Source of the DNA: Planifilum sp021793745
Lineage (GTDB): Bacteria > Bacillota > Bacilli > Thermoactinomycetales > DSM-44946
Assembly: GCA_937983105.1 (NCBI GenBank)
Contig: CALKAM010000045.1
Location: 1-64,000 of the forward strand
DNA: 64,000 nucleotides
Reading direction: 5' to 3'
Position numbers and translations under genes: made by a program. Under the pieces are notes generated by a model. That model made no database searches. It saw only the letters and a list, made by a program, of their open reading frames with translations, and was not told the DNA's origin. Of this stretch, positions 24,516 through 32,353 are shown piece after piece (within the stretch, counting starts at the first letter, position 1; the number at the start of each line of letters is the position of its first letter).

Positions 24516-25510
24516 ACCGACATCCCCCCGTCCAGCCAGAGACCGATCGGCACGGACAGGGAGGGGCCGAGCGAAGGCGGGATCCGCTCCCGCAGCTCCT
24601 CCGCCAAAAGTTCACCGGGAAACGGGCTGATCGTCACCGATACGCCCTCCGGCTTCAATCGATCGCGCAACAAGGTGAAATCCACCCCTTCTCCCGTCAG
24701 CACCCATTCCCGGGGCAACCATCCCGCCCTTTCCCGAAAGCTTTCCAGGACCTCCCGAAGGGCGACCGATAGAGCCTCTCCATACCGCCTCACTTCCTCT
24801 TCCTCCTTCAAGAGGGGCGCTCCGGGCGGATCCCGTAAGCGCTCCCCTTCGGCAAAGGGCTCCATCGACAGGGATATGGAACGGGTGTCCAACCAGATTT
24901 CCCCTTCAAAAAAGTTCACTTCCACCGACCTCGGCGAAACTTGCACCGTCATCCGATTTGAAAAAACCTCCGGCAAGGAATAAGTGAGCCAACGGGCCAA
25001 TCCCAACGGCGCCGGTTCCAGCCCCACCGGTTCCAGTCCGCCCCATTCCGCCAAAGAAGCCAAGGCGGAAACCGTCCTGCGGGACGCTGTCACGATCACC
25101 GCATCCTGCTCCCCGCCGTCTTCCCAAACATGACCCACCCGGTAATAATCAAACACCGGATCGTCCCAGGGCAGGTGGGCTTCGGCGAGCACCTGATCCC
25201 GAATCCACTTGCAAAGCTTTCGTTTCCCCAACTCCGGAAGGCGTCGCCGCATCACCCGGACATGGCTACCGCCGACGGCGATGCGCACCTTGCGCGTGTG
25301 CAGCTTCTTTCCCTCCAGGGCGTCCCGGATCGCCTGGATCACATGATCCGGCTCCACAATTTCCCCGTTCCGGAGCCAACCCGGCGGGAGCGGATGAACC
25401 ACCGCTTCGGTTACCCGGACCCTTCCACGGCGTTGATGAAGCTCGACCAATTTGAACAGCGAATCGGTCCATTCCATCCCCAGTCGGTATCGCCGGAAAC
25501 CCATAGCCAC
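24512..25510 (-). CDS. pilM: Type IV pilus assembly protein PilM-like
   Basis: A 332-residue actin-like protein without membrane helices. Features include VRIAVGGSHVRVMRRRLPEL, the VFDYYRVG region, GLEPVGLEPAPLGLARWL and EWVLTGEGVDF, in the order of PilM/FtsA-like subdomains. It forms the cytoplasmic ring that binds the PilN N-terminus. GTG 25510 or ATG 25504 is the start, with GGGGAGGGG upstream. comC lies 45 bases upstream on the same strand. Confidence 0.88.
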   Translation of the reverse strand: MAMGFRRYRLGMEWTDSLFKLVELHQRRGRVRVTEAVVHPLPPGWLRNGEIVEPDHVIQAIRDALEGKKLHTRKVRIAVGGSHVRVMRRRLPELGKRKLCKWIRDQVLAEAHLPWDDPVFDYYRVGHVWEDGGEQDAVIVTASRRTVSALASLAEWGGLEPVGLEPAPLGLARWLTYSLPEVFSNRMTVQVSPRSVEVNFFEGEIWLDTRSISLSMEPFAEGERLRDPPGAPLLKEEEEVRRYGEALSVALREVLESFRERAGWLPREWVLTGEGVDFTLLRDRLKPEGVSVTISPFPGELLAEELRERIPPSLGPSLSVPIGLWLDGGMSV

Positions 25511-25555
25511 TGTCCCCTCCCCTTCGACACGGGTTTATACCATTCCAACCGTCCT

Positions 25556-26296
25556 TCAGAAGAAGGAGCAGTACCAGTCGATGATGCCGCCGCCCCATCC
25601 ATGGGCGACAAAAATTCCCGCCGCCAAATGGGGGCCGAAGGGAATAGGGTCACGCCTCCGCCCTCCCGTCGCCATCCAATGCAAGGCATGGAGGCCGCCG
25701 CTAAAGATCGCCAGCGCAAAGGCCAACAAGCCCTTCGCCCATCCCAACACCAGGCCGGACATCGCGAACAGTTTGACATCGCCTCCGCCCATTCCGCCGG
25801 ACAGCCGGGCGACGGCATAGGACAAGAGGAAAGAGACCAGAAACCCGAGCAGATAAAATGAAAACGGCTCCTGTCGAACCAACAGGCGCATCAGACAAAA
25901 CAGCCCCATCCCCGAAAACGTCACGACGTCGGGAATGATCATGGCCCAAAAATCGGTCAGAGCCACCAGTACGAGAACCGCCACCAACACCCAGGCCACC
26001 CACAGCTCTCCCGTGCCGCCCCAGACGACATGGGCCGCGGCAAAACCTCCCGCCGTCAGCCAGGGAGCCGACCCGGCAGGCGGAAAGAGGGGGCGACGGC
26101 AAATCCGGCACCGGGGGGTCCGCCACCCCTTTGGCTTGTCGCCCCCCTTCGGCCCCCCGGACGCGGCGGAACTCCTGCAGCGGGCACAGCGATAAACGGC
26201 GTCTCCGCTGTCCCTCTCCAGCAACCGCCGGGCCAGACGGGGAAGCAGGCAGCCCACGAACCACCCGATCCCCAAGGAAAAGATCAGTCCACTCAC
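25556..26296 (-). CDS. comC: Prepilin peptidase (ComC/PilD)
   Basis: A 246-residue polytopic membrane protein. The cytoplasmic loop has two CxxC pairs (CARC, CRIC) for zinc, and the aspartate motifs LTDFWAMIIPD and GMGGGDVKLF give the two catalytic Asp of type IV prepilin peptidases. It cleaves and N-methylates prepilins for pilus or competence pseudopilus. The start is taken as GTG 26296 because GGGGG precedes it; the longer TTG start lacks a site. It is the first remaining gene of the comC-pilMNO set. No pilin, pilB/comGA or pilC/comGB gene is adjacent. Confidence 0.88.
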   Translation of the reverse strand: MSGLIFSLGIGWFVGCLLPRLARRLLERDSGDAVYRCARCRSSAASGGPKGGDKPKGWRTPRCRICRRPLFPPAGSAPWLTAGGFAAAHVVWGGTGELWVAWVLVAVLVLVALTDFWAMIIPDVVTFSGMGLFCLMRLLVRQEPFSFYLLGFLVSFLLSYAVARLSGGMGGGDVKLFAMSGLVLGWAKGLLAFALAIFSGGLHALHWMATGGRRRDPIPFGPHLAAGIFVAHGWGGGIIDWYCSFF

Positions 26297-26314
26297 CCGC
26301 TTATCCCCCAACAA

Positions 26315-26763
26315 AAACGGATATTCTTCAACCCATGGTCTATATCTTTATTTTGCACAACTTTCCACCTCAGTGGAAGCGTTTGATTTCCCGTACGATT
26401 CTTTTTGCCCGGAGAAAAAGTACAAAGAAGGGGGATCACCCTCCACCCCGGTCCGACCGCCAAGGCCCCCGGATCCATGCCGGTTCCCGCTTTGCCCGAT
26501 CAGACATCGAAGAAAACGACCCATCCATCCCCCGCCCGGCATCGCCAGCCCAACCCTGGCTCTTCCATCGGTTTCGACTGCCGATGGGCCCCGCCGGGCG
26601 TCAGCTTTTCCCAATTGCATCCCTGCGAAATCAGGCCCATGGCCCGGGCGTCTCCCTTTCGCACGCGAGCGGGAATTTCCAGATCCCCCGCATCAGCAGG
26701 CAGAACCTCCCTTATCCACAAAAAACTCCGCCACTTCAGGCGGAGTTCGATCGCCCCGGGGCA
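26315..26763. other. Gene-poor junction between comC and the lower-GC cassette
   Basis: About 450 bases. It contains the terminator of the upstream cassette (26719-26747). A 73-codon minus-strand frame (26721-26500) has no recognisable family and follows the terminator directly; it may be decayed coding sequence. The place where pilin and pilus-ATPase genes would be expected is empty. Confidence 0.5.
26719..26747 (-). terminator. Intrinsic terminator of the two-gene cassette
   Basis: On the minus strand AACTCCGCC-TGAAGT-GGCGGAGTT is followed by a T-run. It lies about 17 bases after the stop of the 498-residue gene. Confidence 0.85.
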
Positions 26764-28260
26764 TCAGTCGTACCTCTCGGCGGATGGATTGACTGCTCGA
26801 TCCTCCTCCGAAGCCTCTTCGTCATCGAACGCATCCTCAACATGCATTTCTGCACGAATCAACCCTTGATCGGTGGCGATGTTCAGTTGGCTTTTGTTCA
26901 GGTTGAAAATGATCTGATCCATTTTTTCTTTGGGGACCTGTTTTTGCAATTCGCTTTGAAGAAATGTTAAAAACCTCTCGAAGGTGGTTTTGAAAAAGGA
27001 GCGAATCAACTGGTCGCTGTGAGTCCTGTAGTCGTACCACTTGGTGTTGCCATAGGCGCCTGCCAGTTGCTCCATGGTACTTTGTCGGAAGCTTCGCCCC
27101 TTATAAACGATGTGTTGGAGGAGTTGATAGGCAAAGGCGAACTCGTCCCTCTGACTCAAAGTGGTATTATATAATCGCTTTTTGTGGAATGCGGCGGTCT
27201 CGATCAATTCTTCGATATCGAAGATGCGGCCCGAGGTACAGGACTTTTTGATGATTTTTTGCAGCGTCGAGGAGGATTGCATCAGTTTCAACAATTCCTT
27301 TGCATCGCTTTGCCAGTGTTTTTTGGATGTGGAAAGCAGTTTGGATTTCGCCTCGAGGAACTTTTCAAAAACCTTTTCCGGCGCTTCGTCGCCGGAGGGT
27401 CTGGAGTTTGGATAGCCCCTGCGGGACGGACATTCCTTCTGAATGGGACAGCGGATACAACGATAGGGCAAAGGAACGGCGTTCTTATGGTATCCGCCCT
27501 CCATTTGACGCACCACATCGCCGACTTCGGACAATAAGGCTGTGATTTTTTGGGTCGGTTTCTTATCCCGACTCCAATAAATGGTTTTGGTATCATTCTG
27601 GTATTTGATTTGACCGACGAAGCGATCGGTGAAAAAATGGGCATGAAAAATTTTCATGCATGCAGCCAGCTCGATCAGATCGCTCTTTTTGGCTAAACGG
27701 AGATAGCCCGGTACTTTTTCCTTGGAACGATCCAGTTGGATGCAGAATCGATGGTTTTCATCATAGATGACGTCCAGCTCGGAGTAAAGGTGAGGGGACT
27801 CTGAAAAGTCATACAAAATCAGGGAAGGGTTCGCTTGCAACTCTTTTCGCAATAGTCGGTGCGGATCCAACTGCTTCTCCAGGACAAAAACCGCCCACTT
27901 TTTCCAGCGGGTAAGGATCCACCGGGCCAGTCCGATCAGGCATCCGGCCAGGATCATGTAAGACACATACGATTTGAGGACCAGAAAGGTGACGATCAGG
28001 ACTGCCAGGATGATCATCGACCAGTCCTGCCTTTTCCTTCGAGTGTAACGTTTCCGCCTTTTGGGGGCCTTTCTCTTCTTGGCATCGAGGTCGGCTTTCA
28101 GCTTTTGGTACAGCTCATACCGCCTTTTTCGCTTGTCATACCGTTTTCGCTGTGCATCCAGATCGATCTCCCGGTCATATTCATGATTCGATTTCCTTCT
28201 AAACCAAAAGTGTGGACAATATAAATAATCCCCCAATTCCTTCGTATTTACGTGCTTCAC
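26764..28260 (-). CDS. Membrane protein with Cas4/AddB-like cysteine pattern, function unknown
   Basis: 498 residues; no family recognised with certainty. An N-terminal KELGDYLYCPHFWFRRK segment resembles the start of Cas4/RecB-type PD-(D/E)XK nucleases. A Lys/Arg-rich helix and two membrane helices (about residues 80-118) follow, then SELDVIYDE and IQLDRSK, where a nuclease core would be, and YRCIRCPIQKEC. Cys18 with Cys271, Cys274 and Cys280 (numbered from GTG 28269) matches the Cas4 iron-sulfur ligand pattern. The E-x-K site reads Q-x-D, so catalysis may be lost. Near the C-terminus, FNLNKSQLNIATDQGLIRA matches a motif in the neighbouring small protein. GTG 28260 is preferred (AAAGAG upstream). 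GC is visibly lower than around it. Confidence 0.72.
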   Translation of the reverse strand: MKHVNTKELGDYLYCPHFWFRRKSNHEYDREIDLDAQRKRYDKRKRRYELYQKLKADLDAKKRKAPKRRKRYTRRKRQDWSMIILAVLIVTFLVLKSYVSYMILAGCLIGLARWILTRWKKWAVFVLEKQLDPHRLLRKELQANPSLILYDFSESPHLYSELDVIYDENHRFCIQLDRSKEKVPGYLRLAKKSDLIELAACMKIFHAHFFTDRFVGQIKYQNDTKTIYWSRDKKPTQKITALLSEVGDVVRQMEGGYHKNAVPLPYRCIRCPIQKECPSRRGYPNSRPSGDEAPEKVFEKFLEAKSKLLSTSKKHWQSDAKELLKLMQSSSTLQKIIKKSCTSGRIFDIEELIETAAFHKKRLYNTTLSQRDEFAFAYQLLQHIVYKGRSFRQSTMEQLAGAYGNTKWYDYRTHSDQLIRSFFKTTFERFLTFLQSELQKQVPKEKMDQIIFNLNKSQLNIATDQGLIRAEMHVEDAFDDEEASEEDRAVNPSAERYD

Positions 28261-28274
28261 CGGAATCACTCTTT

Positions 28275-28649
28275 CTATGTGCTTGTCACCGTTTGAATGA
28301 TATCGCTTGCCGCACTGATGGCTGCCAGCAGCGTCGAGCCCAATTGCATTTCCGCTGTAAATTGGTTTAACGCTTCCCGAAAACGCCTCAGCTTTTCCCC
28401 GGAGATTTCGCCGCTTTTCACTTCTTTCATGAGATTTTCCGTCATCGCGCTCAATTGGACCAGCTCTTTGTCGGGAGCGGACTCTCTCTCCAAAGCTTCG
28501 TGCAGCTGTGCAAGGGCCGACATCAACTTCTCCATCCGGTCATCGCGGGATCGATTCGTCGAATAAGCGGCGTGGATGGTCGACTGGTCACTGGCAATGT
28601 TGATTTGACCGCCGGAGTTGTTGAAAACCACATCGCCTCGAACTTTCAC
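28275..28649 (-). CDS. Small helical protein sharing a motif with its neighbour, function unknown
   Basis: 124 residues. The N-terminus contains FNNSGGQINIASDQSTIHA, probably beta structure. A charged helix (DDRMEKLMSALAQLHEALERES), another amphipathic helix and a hydrophobic C-terminal helix (LGSTLLAAISAASDIIQTV) follow. There is no signal peptide. About half of the N-terminal motif is identical to a segment near the C-terminus of the 498-residue protein, with FN, Q-NIA, DQ and I-A kept. The genes are 14 bases apart and cotranscribed. I recall similar GGQ-NIA-D motifs in small adaptor-like proteins of bacterial conflict loci, but this is not verified. GTG 28649 has AAGGGGGAA upstream. Confidence 0.75.
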   Translation of the reverse strand: MKVRGDVVFNNSGGQINIASDQSTIHAAYSTNRSRDDRMEKLMSALAQLHEALERESAPDKELVQLSAMTENLMKEVKSGEISGEKLRRFREALNQFTAEMQLGSTLLAAISAASDIIQTVTST

Positions 28650-28686
28650 AGGGTTTCCCCCTTCATTTTAATGATGCGCTATTTGA

Positions 28687-28715
28687 ATTATATCAATTAT
28701 GTATAATATGGACAA
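28687..28715 (-). promoter_or_regulatory. SigA promoter of the two-gene cassette
   Basis: TTGTCC (28715-28710) and TATAAT (28692-28687) with a 17-base spacer, in an AT-rich stretch. The rest of 28650-28965 holds no gene. Confidence 0.72.
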
Positions 28716-28886
28716 AAATCTTTATGAAAATGATTTTGCTTTCAAGGCCGATCCCAAAGGATTTATTCATATTTCCTTCCGGTTATTCAGATTGTTGCCG
28801 CGAAGGACGCCGTTGACGCTTTCCAAAGTCATGAATTTTTCTCGTCCCTTTGTCGGTTTTCGATATCCCAGCGATGGGACGGATAC

Positions 28887-28944
28887 AAAAAAGGGGGTGC
28901 CGCAACGATTCGCCCGGTGGCAGGCGCTCGATGCGACACACCCC
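28887..28944 (-). terminator. Probable terminator after the RraA-like gene
   Basis: On the minus strand GGGTGTGTCGC pairs imperfectly with GCGGCACCCCC and is followed by TTTTTTG. It lies about 20-80 bases after the stop. Confidence 0.6.
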
Positions 28945-28965
28945 TCCTGCGTGCGTGCGGAACCC

Positions 28966-29448
28966 TCATGGGGTCATTTTTTGGGGAAACAACACCACCC
29001 CGTCCTCATCCACATACACATGGTGTCCGGGGATCCAATCCACGCCGGCAAACCGTACAGGCTCGCCGATCACCCCTTTGCCTTCCTTGCGGCTCCTCAA
29101 CGGAACTTTGCCCAGAGCCAACACGCCGATGTCCATCCGGGCCAATTCCGCCGTATCCCTCACACAGCCGTGGATGATGAAGCCGGCGATGCCCCGTTCC
29201 AGGGCGATGGCGGCCAGCCGGTCCCCGAGAAGGGCGCATCGCTTGGATCCCCCGCCATCCACCACCAGAACGGTTCCGGCCGGAATCGTCTCGATCATCT
29301 TCCGAACCAACACATTGTCTTCAAAGACGCGGACGGTGGCTATCGGTCCGGAGAATCGTTTCTTCCCTCCGAAGGAGGTGAAAAGGTCCTCGCATGCAGC
29401 GGCTTGAGATGAAAACTGATCGCACAGATCGGTGGTTTTGAAGTCCAT
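28966..29448 (-). CDS. RraA-like protein (putative 4-hydroxy-4-methyl-2-oxoglutarate aldolase)
   Basis: 160 residues. It has the RraA-fold signature: TTDLCDQF at the N-terminus, GGGSKRCALLGDRLAAIALERGIAGFIIHGCVRDTAEL in the middle (GD-LA and RD residues bind metal and substrate in class II HMG aldolases) and the late GVDWIPGHHVYVDEDGVVL. Members are either regulators of RNase E or pyruvate aldolases; Bacillota members are mostly uncharacterised and the keto-acid aldolase site is intact here. ATG 29448 has GGGGAGG upstream and is 23 bases after the murC stop, so it is cotranscribed with murC. Confidence 0.85.
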   Translation of the reverse strand: MDFKTTDLCDQFSSQAAACEDLFTSFGGKKRFSGPIATVRVFEDNVLVRKMIETIPAGTVLVVDGGGSKRCALLGDRLAAIALERGIAGFIIHGCVRDTAELARMDIGVLALGKVPLRSRKEGKGVIGEPVRFAGVDWIPGHHVYVDEDGVVLFPQKMTP

Positions 29449-29471
29449 GGCCGCCTCCCCTGTAGAACCGG

Positions 29472-30863
29472 TTATTGATTGCCCACCCGGGTGCGCTCTC
29501 CCAGCTTGGCGACGAGATCCTGGGCGACTCGCCAAATGTCCCCCGCCCCCATGGTCATGATCAGGTCGTTGGGTTGAATCCGTCCCAGCAGGGTGCTCAC
29601 CACATCCTCCTTGGCGGGACAATACAAGGTATTGGGATTGCTGTTCTGCCGGATGAGCTGTGCCAAACGCTCCGACGTCACACCGGGAATCGGTTTTTCC
29701 CCGGGAGGAGAATAAATATCGGTGATGATCACTTCGTCTGCCTGGCCAAAGGCGCGGCTGAATTCCTCCATCAGAAAATAAGTCCGGGAATAGCGCTGCG
29801 GTTGAAAGACCGCCACGATGCGTTTCCCCATCGCCTTGGCTCCGGACAGCGTCGCCTGAATCTCCGTGGGATGATGGGCGTAATCATCCACCACGGTGAT
29901 CCCGTCCACTTCACCGATCAGTTGGAAGCGGCGTTTCGCTCCCTGGAATCGGCCCAGGGCCTCTGCAGCCTCTGGGAAGGAGAGACCGATTTCCAGACAG
30001 ACGATCAATGCCGCCAACGCGTTGCTCACATTGTGATGGCCGGGAACCTGAAGGGTCACTTCCCCCAGTTCCTCTCCCCTGCGCACCACCCGAAAGCTGA
30101 CCTGTCTCCCGCAGCGGCGGATATCGACGGCATGGTAGTCGGCGGACTGATCAATCCCGTAGGTGATCAGACGCTGGTCCAGCTCCCGGGCGATTTCCCG
30201 CAGATGGGGATCATCCAGGCACAGGATGGTTAAACCCTCCGATTTCACCTGGCTCAGGAAACGGCGATAAGCCTTTTTCAAGTTTCTGAAATCTCCATCG
30301 TAGTTCTCCAGGTGATCCTTTTCGATGTTGGTGACAACCGCCACCTTCGGATAATATTCGAGAAAAGTTCCGTCGCTCTCGTCCGCCTCCGCCACCACGT
30401 ACGGGCTGTTGCCGGCCTTGGCGTTGCCGTCCAAACCGAGAATCTCCCCGCCGATGACATAGGAGGGATCCTTTCCACACAGCTCCAGGGTTTGGGCGAT
30501 CATCGAAGAGGTGGTGGTTTTGCCGTGAGCCCCCGCCACGGCGATCCCAAACCGGTTGTTGAGCAGCCGGGCCAGCATCTGCGATCGATGAAGGACGGGA
30601 ATCCCCCTCCGCTGCGCTTCGACCCTCTCCACGTTCTCCTCCGGAATGCTGGAGGAATATACGACCAAATCGGCCCCCTCCACATGGGAGGCATCGTGGC
30701 CGATATGGACGACAGCCCCCCGCTCCAACAGCCTCTTGATCAGCTTGTTCTCGGCGACATCCGAGCCGGTGACCCGAATACCCATATCCAGGAGGACACG
30801 GGCGATGGCGCTCATCCCGTATCCGCCGATGCCGATAAAATGCGCGTGCCTAATCCCGTTCAC
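29472..30863 (-). CDS. murC: UDP-N-acetylmuramate--L-alanine ligase
   Basis: 463 residues. HFIGIGGYGMSAIARVL (UDP-binding Rossmann start), AGAHGKTTTSSM (P-loop), EADESDGTF and DDYAHHPTEI are diagnostic for MurC. It adds L-alanine to UDP-MurNAc in the cytoplasm, the first step of the stem peptide. GTG 30863 is preferred as start (GGTGAGG upstream, giving MNGIRHAHFIGIGG); the ATG at 30902 overlaps the end of folC and lacks a clear site. Confidence 0.96.
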   Translation of the reverse strand: MNGIRHAHFIGIGGYGMSAIARVLLDMGIRVTGSDVAENKLIKRLLERGAVVHIGHDASHVEGADLVVYSSSIPEENVERVEAQRRGIPVLHRSQMLARLLNNRFGIAVAGAHGKTTTSSMIAQTLELCGKDPSYVIGGEILGLDGNAKAGNSPYVVAEADESDGTFLEYYPKVAVVTNIEKDHLENYDGDFRNLKKAYRRFLSQVKSEGLTILCLDDPHLREIARELDQRLITYGIDQSADYHAVDIRRCGRQVSFRVVRRGEELGEVTLQVPGHHNVSNALAALIVCLEIGLSFPEAAEALGRFQGAKRRFQLIGEVDGITVVDDYAHHPTEIQATLSGAKAMGKRIVAVFQPQRYSRTYFLMEEFSRAFGQADEVIITDIYSPPGEKPIPGVTSERLAQLIRQNSNPNTLYCPAKEDVVSTLLGRIQPNDLIMTMGAGDIWRVAQDLVAKLGERTRVGNQ

Positions 30864-30883
30864 TCGCCTCACCAACCTTGTTT

Positions 30884-32212
30884 CTAATTTGTAAGCAGCC
30901 ATTTCCGAACTTCCGATACCAGAAACAGCGATCCGGTGACGAGAATCATCGCCCGATCCCCCGCATCCTCCTTGGCGAAGCGAAGCCCCTCCGCCGCCGT
31001 CGACGCTTCCCGTATCCGTGTCTCCGGCGACACCCGACGGACCGCTTCGGCCAACGCCTCCACCGGAAGCGCCCGGGAATGATCCGCCCGTGTCACCACC
31101 ACGAGATCCGCCAGCGGAAGCAAAGGCTTCAGGATCTCATCCACCTCTTTATCCGCGGAGACGGAGATCACGAGGTGCAGGCGTTCATAGGTATGTGAAC
31201 GGAGAATTTCCGGTACCGATTCCGCCAATGCTCGGGCCGCCTCACGATTGTGGGCCCCGTCCAGCCAAATGTCCGGACCGGCGGCCACCTTTTCCAGACG
31301 GCCGGGCCAATCGGTGGCGGACAGCCCCTCCCGGATGTCCTCTTCCTCCAGCACCGTTGCGTAAAATTGACGCAACAGATCCAGGGTCATCAGGGCGACA
31401 GCGGCGTTTTTTACCTGATGCTCGCCCATGAGGGGCAGCTCCAGATCGGAGAGGGTCCGATATACGTTGCCAAATTGGAAACGCTGGTTTTCAGGCCCCG
31501 ATTCGAGCGTCTTCACCTGAAAATCGCGATGGAGGAGATATAAATCGGCCTTGTTCTCCCGTGCCCGCTTTTCAATCACCCGGATGGCCTCGGGGTCCTC
31601 CGCCCCGCTTACCACCGGCACACCCGGCTTGATGATGCCCGCCTTTTCCTCGGCGATTTCGCCCAGGGTATTCCCCAATAAATGTATATGATCCAGACCC
31701 ACGTTGGTGATGACGGAGACGAGGGGAAAGGCCACATTGGTGGAATCCCACCGGCCTCCCAGCCCCGCTTCCCATACCACGAACCAGGGCACCGCCTCCC
31801 GGGCAAAATAGCAGAGGGCGAGCAGCGTCCAGAATTCAAAGGGTGTGGGTTTGCCCACTTCCCGGTCCATTTCCTCCACCACGGGGCGCAGATGCTCCGC
31901 CCATCGGACCAGGGAGGAGTCGGGAATGGGGCGCCCGTCCAAGGAGATCCGCTCGTTCCAATCGGTGACATAGGGGGAGATAAACATCCCGGTCGAATAT
32001 CCGGCCTGTCTCAACACCTGCGCGATCATTGCCGCGGTGGATCCCTTTCCGTTTGTCCCTGCGATATGGATAAATTTCAGGCGCTTTTCGGGATGCCCCA
32101 GCCGCTCCAGGGCCCACTCCATCCGCTCCAGCCCCGGCTGAATGCCGGTGGCGCATCCCTTTTCCATCCACCTGAATACGTCTTCCTTGGTGACAAACCG
32201 CTGTTGACCCAT
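30884..32212 (-). CDS. folC: Folylpolyglutamate synthase/dihydrofolate synthase
   Basis: 442 residues of the Mur ligase superfamily, with P-loop IAGTNGKGSTAAMIA, TSPYV-like FISPYVTDWNERI, and WEAGLGGRWDSTNV with VITNVGLDH. It adds glutamate to folates (and to dihydropteroate in bifunctional types). ATG 32212 is taken as the start with GAGGCACG upstream; a longer frame starts at 32263. It follows valS after a 141-base gap, the Bacillus order. Confidence 0.94.
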   Translation of the reverse strand: MGQQRFVTKEDVFRWMEKGCATGIQPGLERMEWALERLGHPEKRLKFIHIAGTNGKGSTAAMIAQVLRQAGYSTGMFISPYVTDWNERISLDGRPIPDSSLVRWAEHLRPVVEEMDREVGKPTPFEFWTLLALCYFAREAVPWFVVWEAGLGGRWDSTNVAFPLVSVITNVGLDHIHLLGNTLGEIAEEKAGIIKPGVPVVSGAEDPEAIRVIEKRARENKADLYLLHRDFQVKTLESGPENQRFQFGNVYRTLSDLELPLMGEHQVKNAAVALMTLDLLRQFYATVLEEEDIREGLSATDWPGRLEKVAAGPDIWLDGAHNREAARALAESVPEILRSHTYERLHLVISVSADKEVDEILKPLLPLADLVVVTRADHSRALPVEALAEAVRRVSPETRIREASTAAEGLRFAKEDAGDRAMILVTGSLFLVSEVRKWLLTN

Positions 32213-32353
32213 CGTGCCTCGATCCTTTCCCTCATGCTGCCGTAAAGCTGCCGTGCTCATCATGCAAAGGTACCCTTTTCATGATAACGGGGATCTTTCG
32301 CAGGATCAAGAAAAAGAGGGGCGTTGCGAAGAAAGGGGTGGGCGGCCCGCATC

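Noticed and set aside
26500..26721. 73-codon minus-strand frame after the cassette terminator
   Set aside because: No family match and no promoter or ribosome binding site. It may be decayed coding sequence but cannot be supported.
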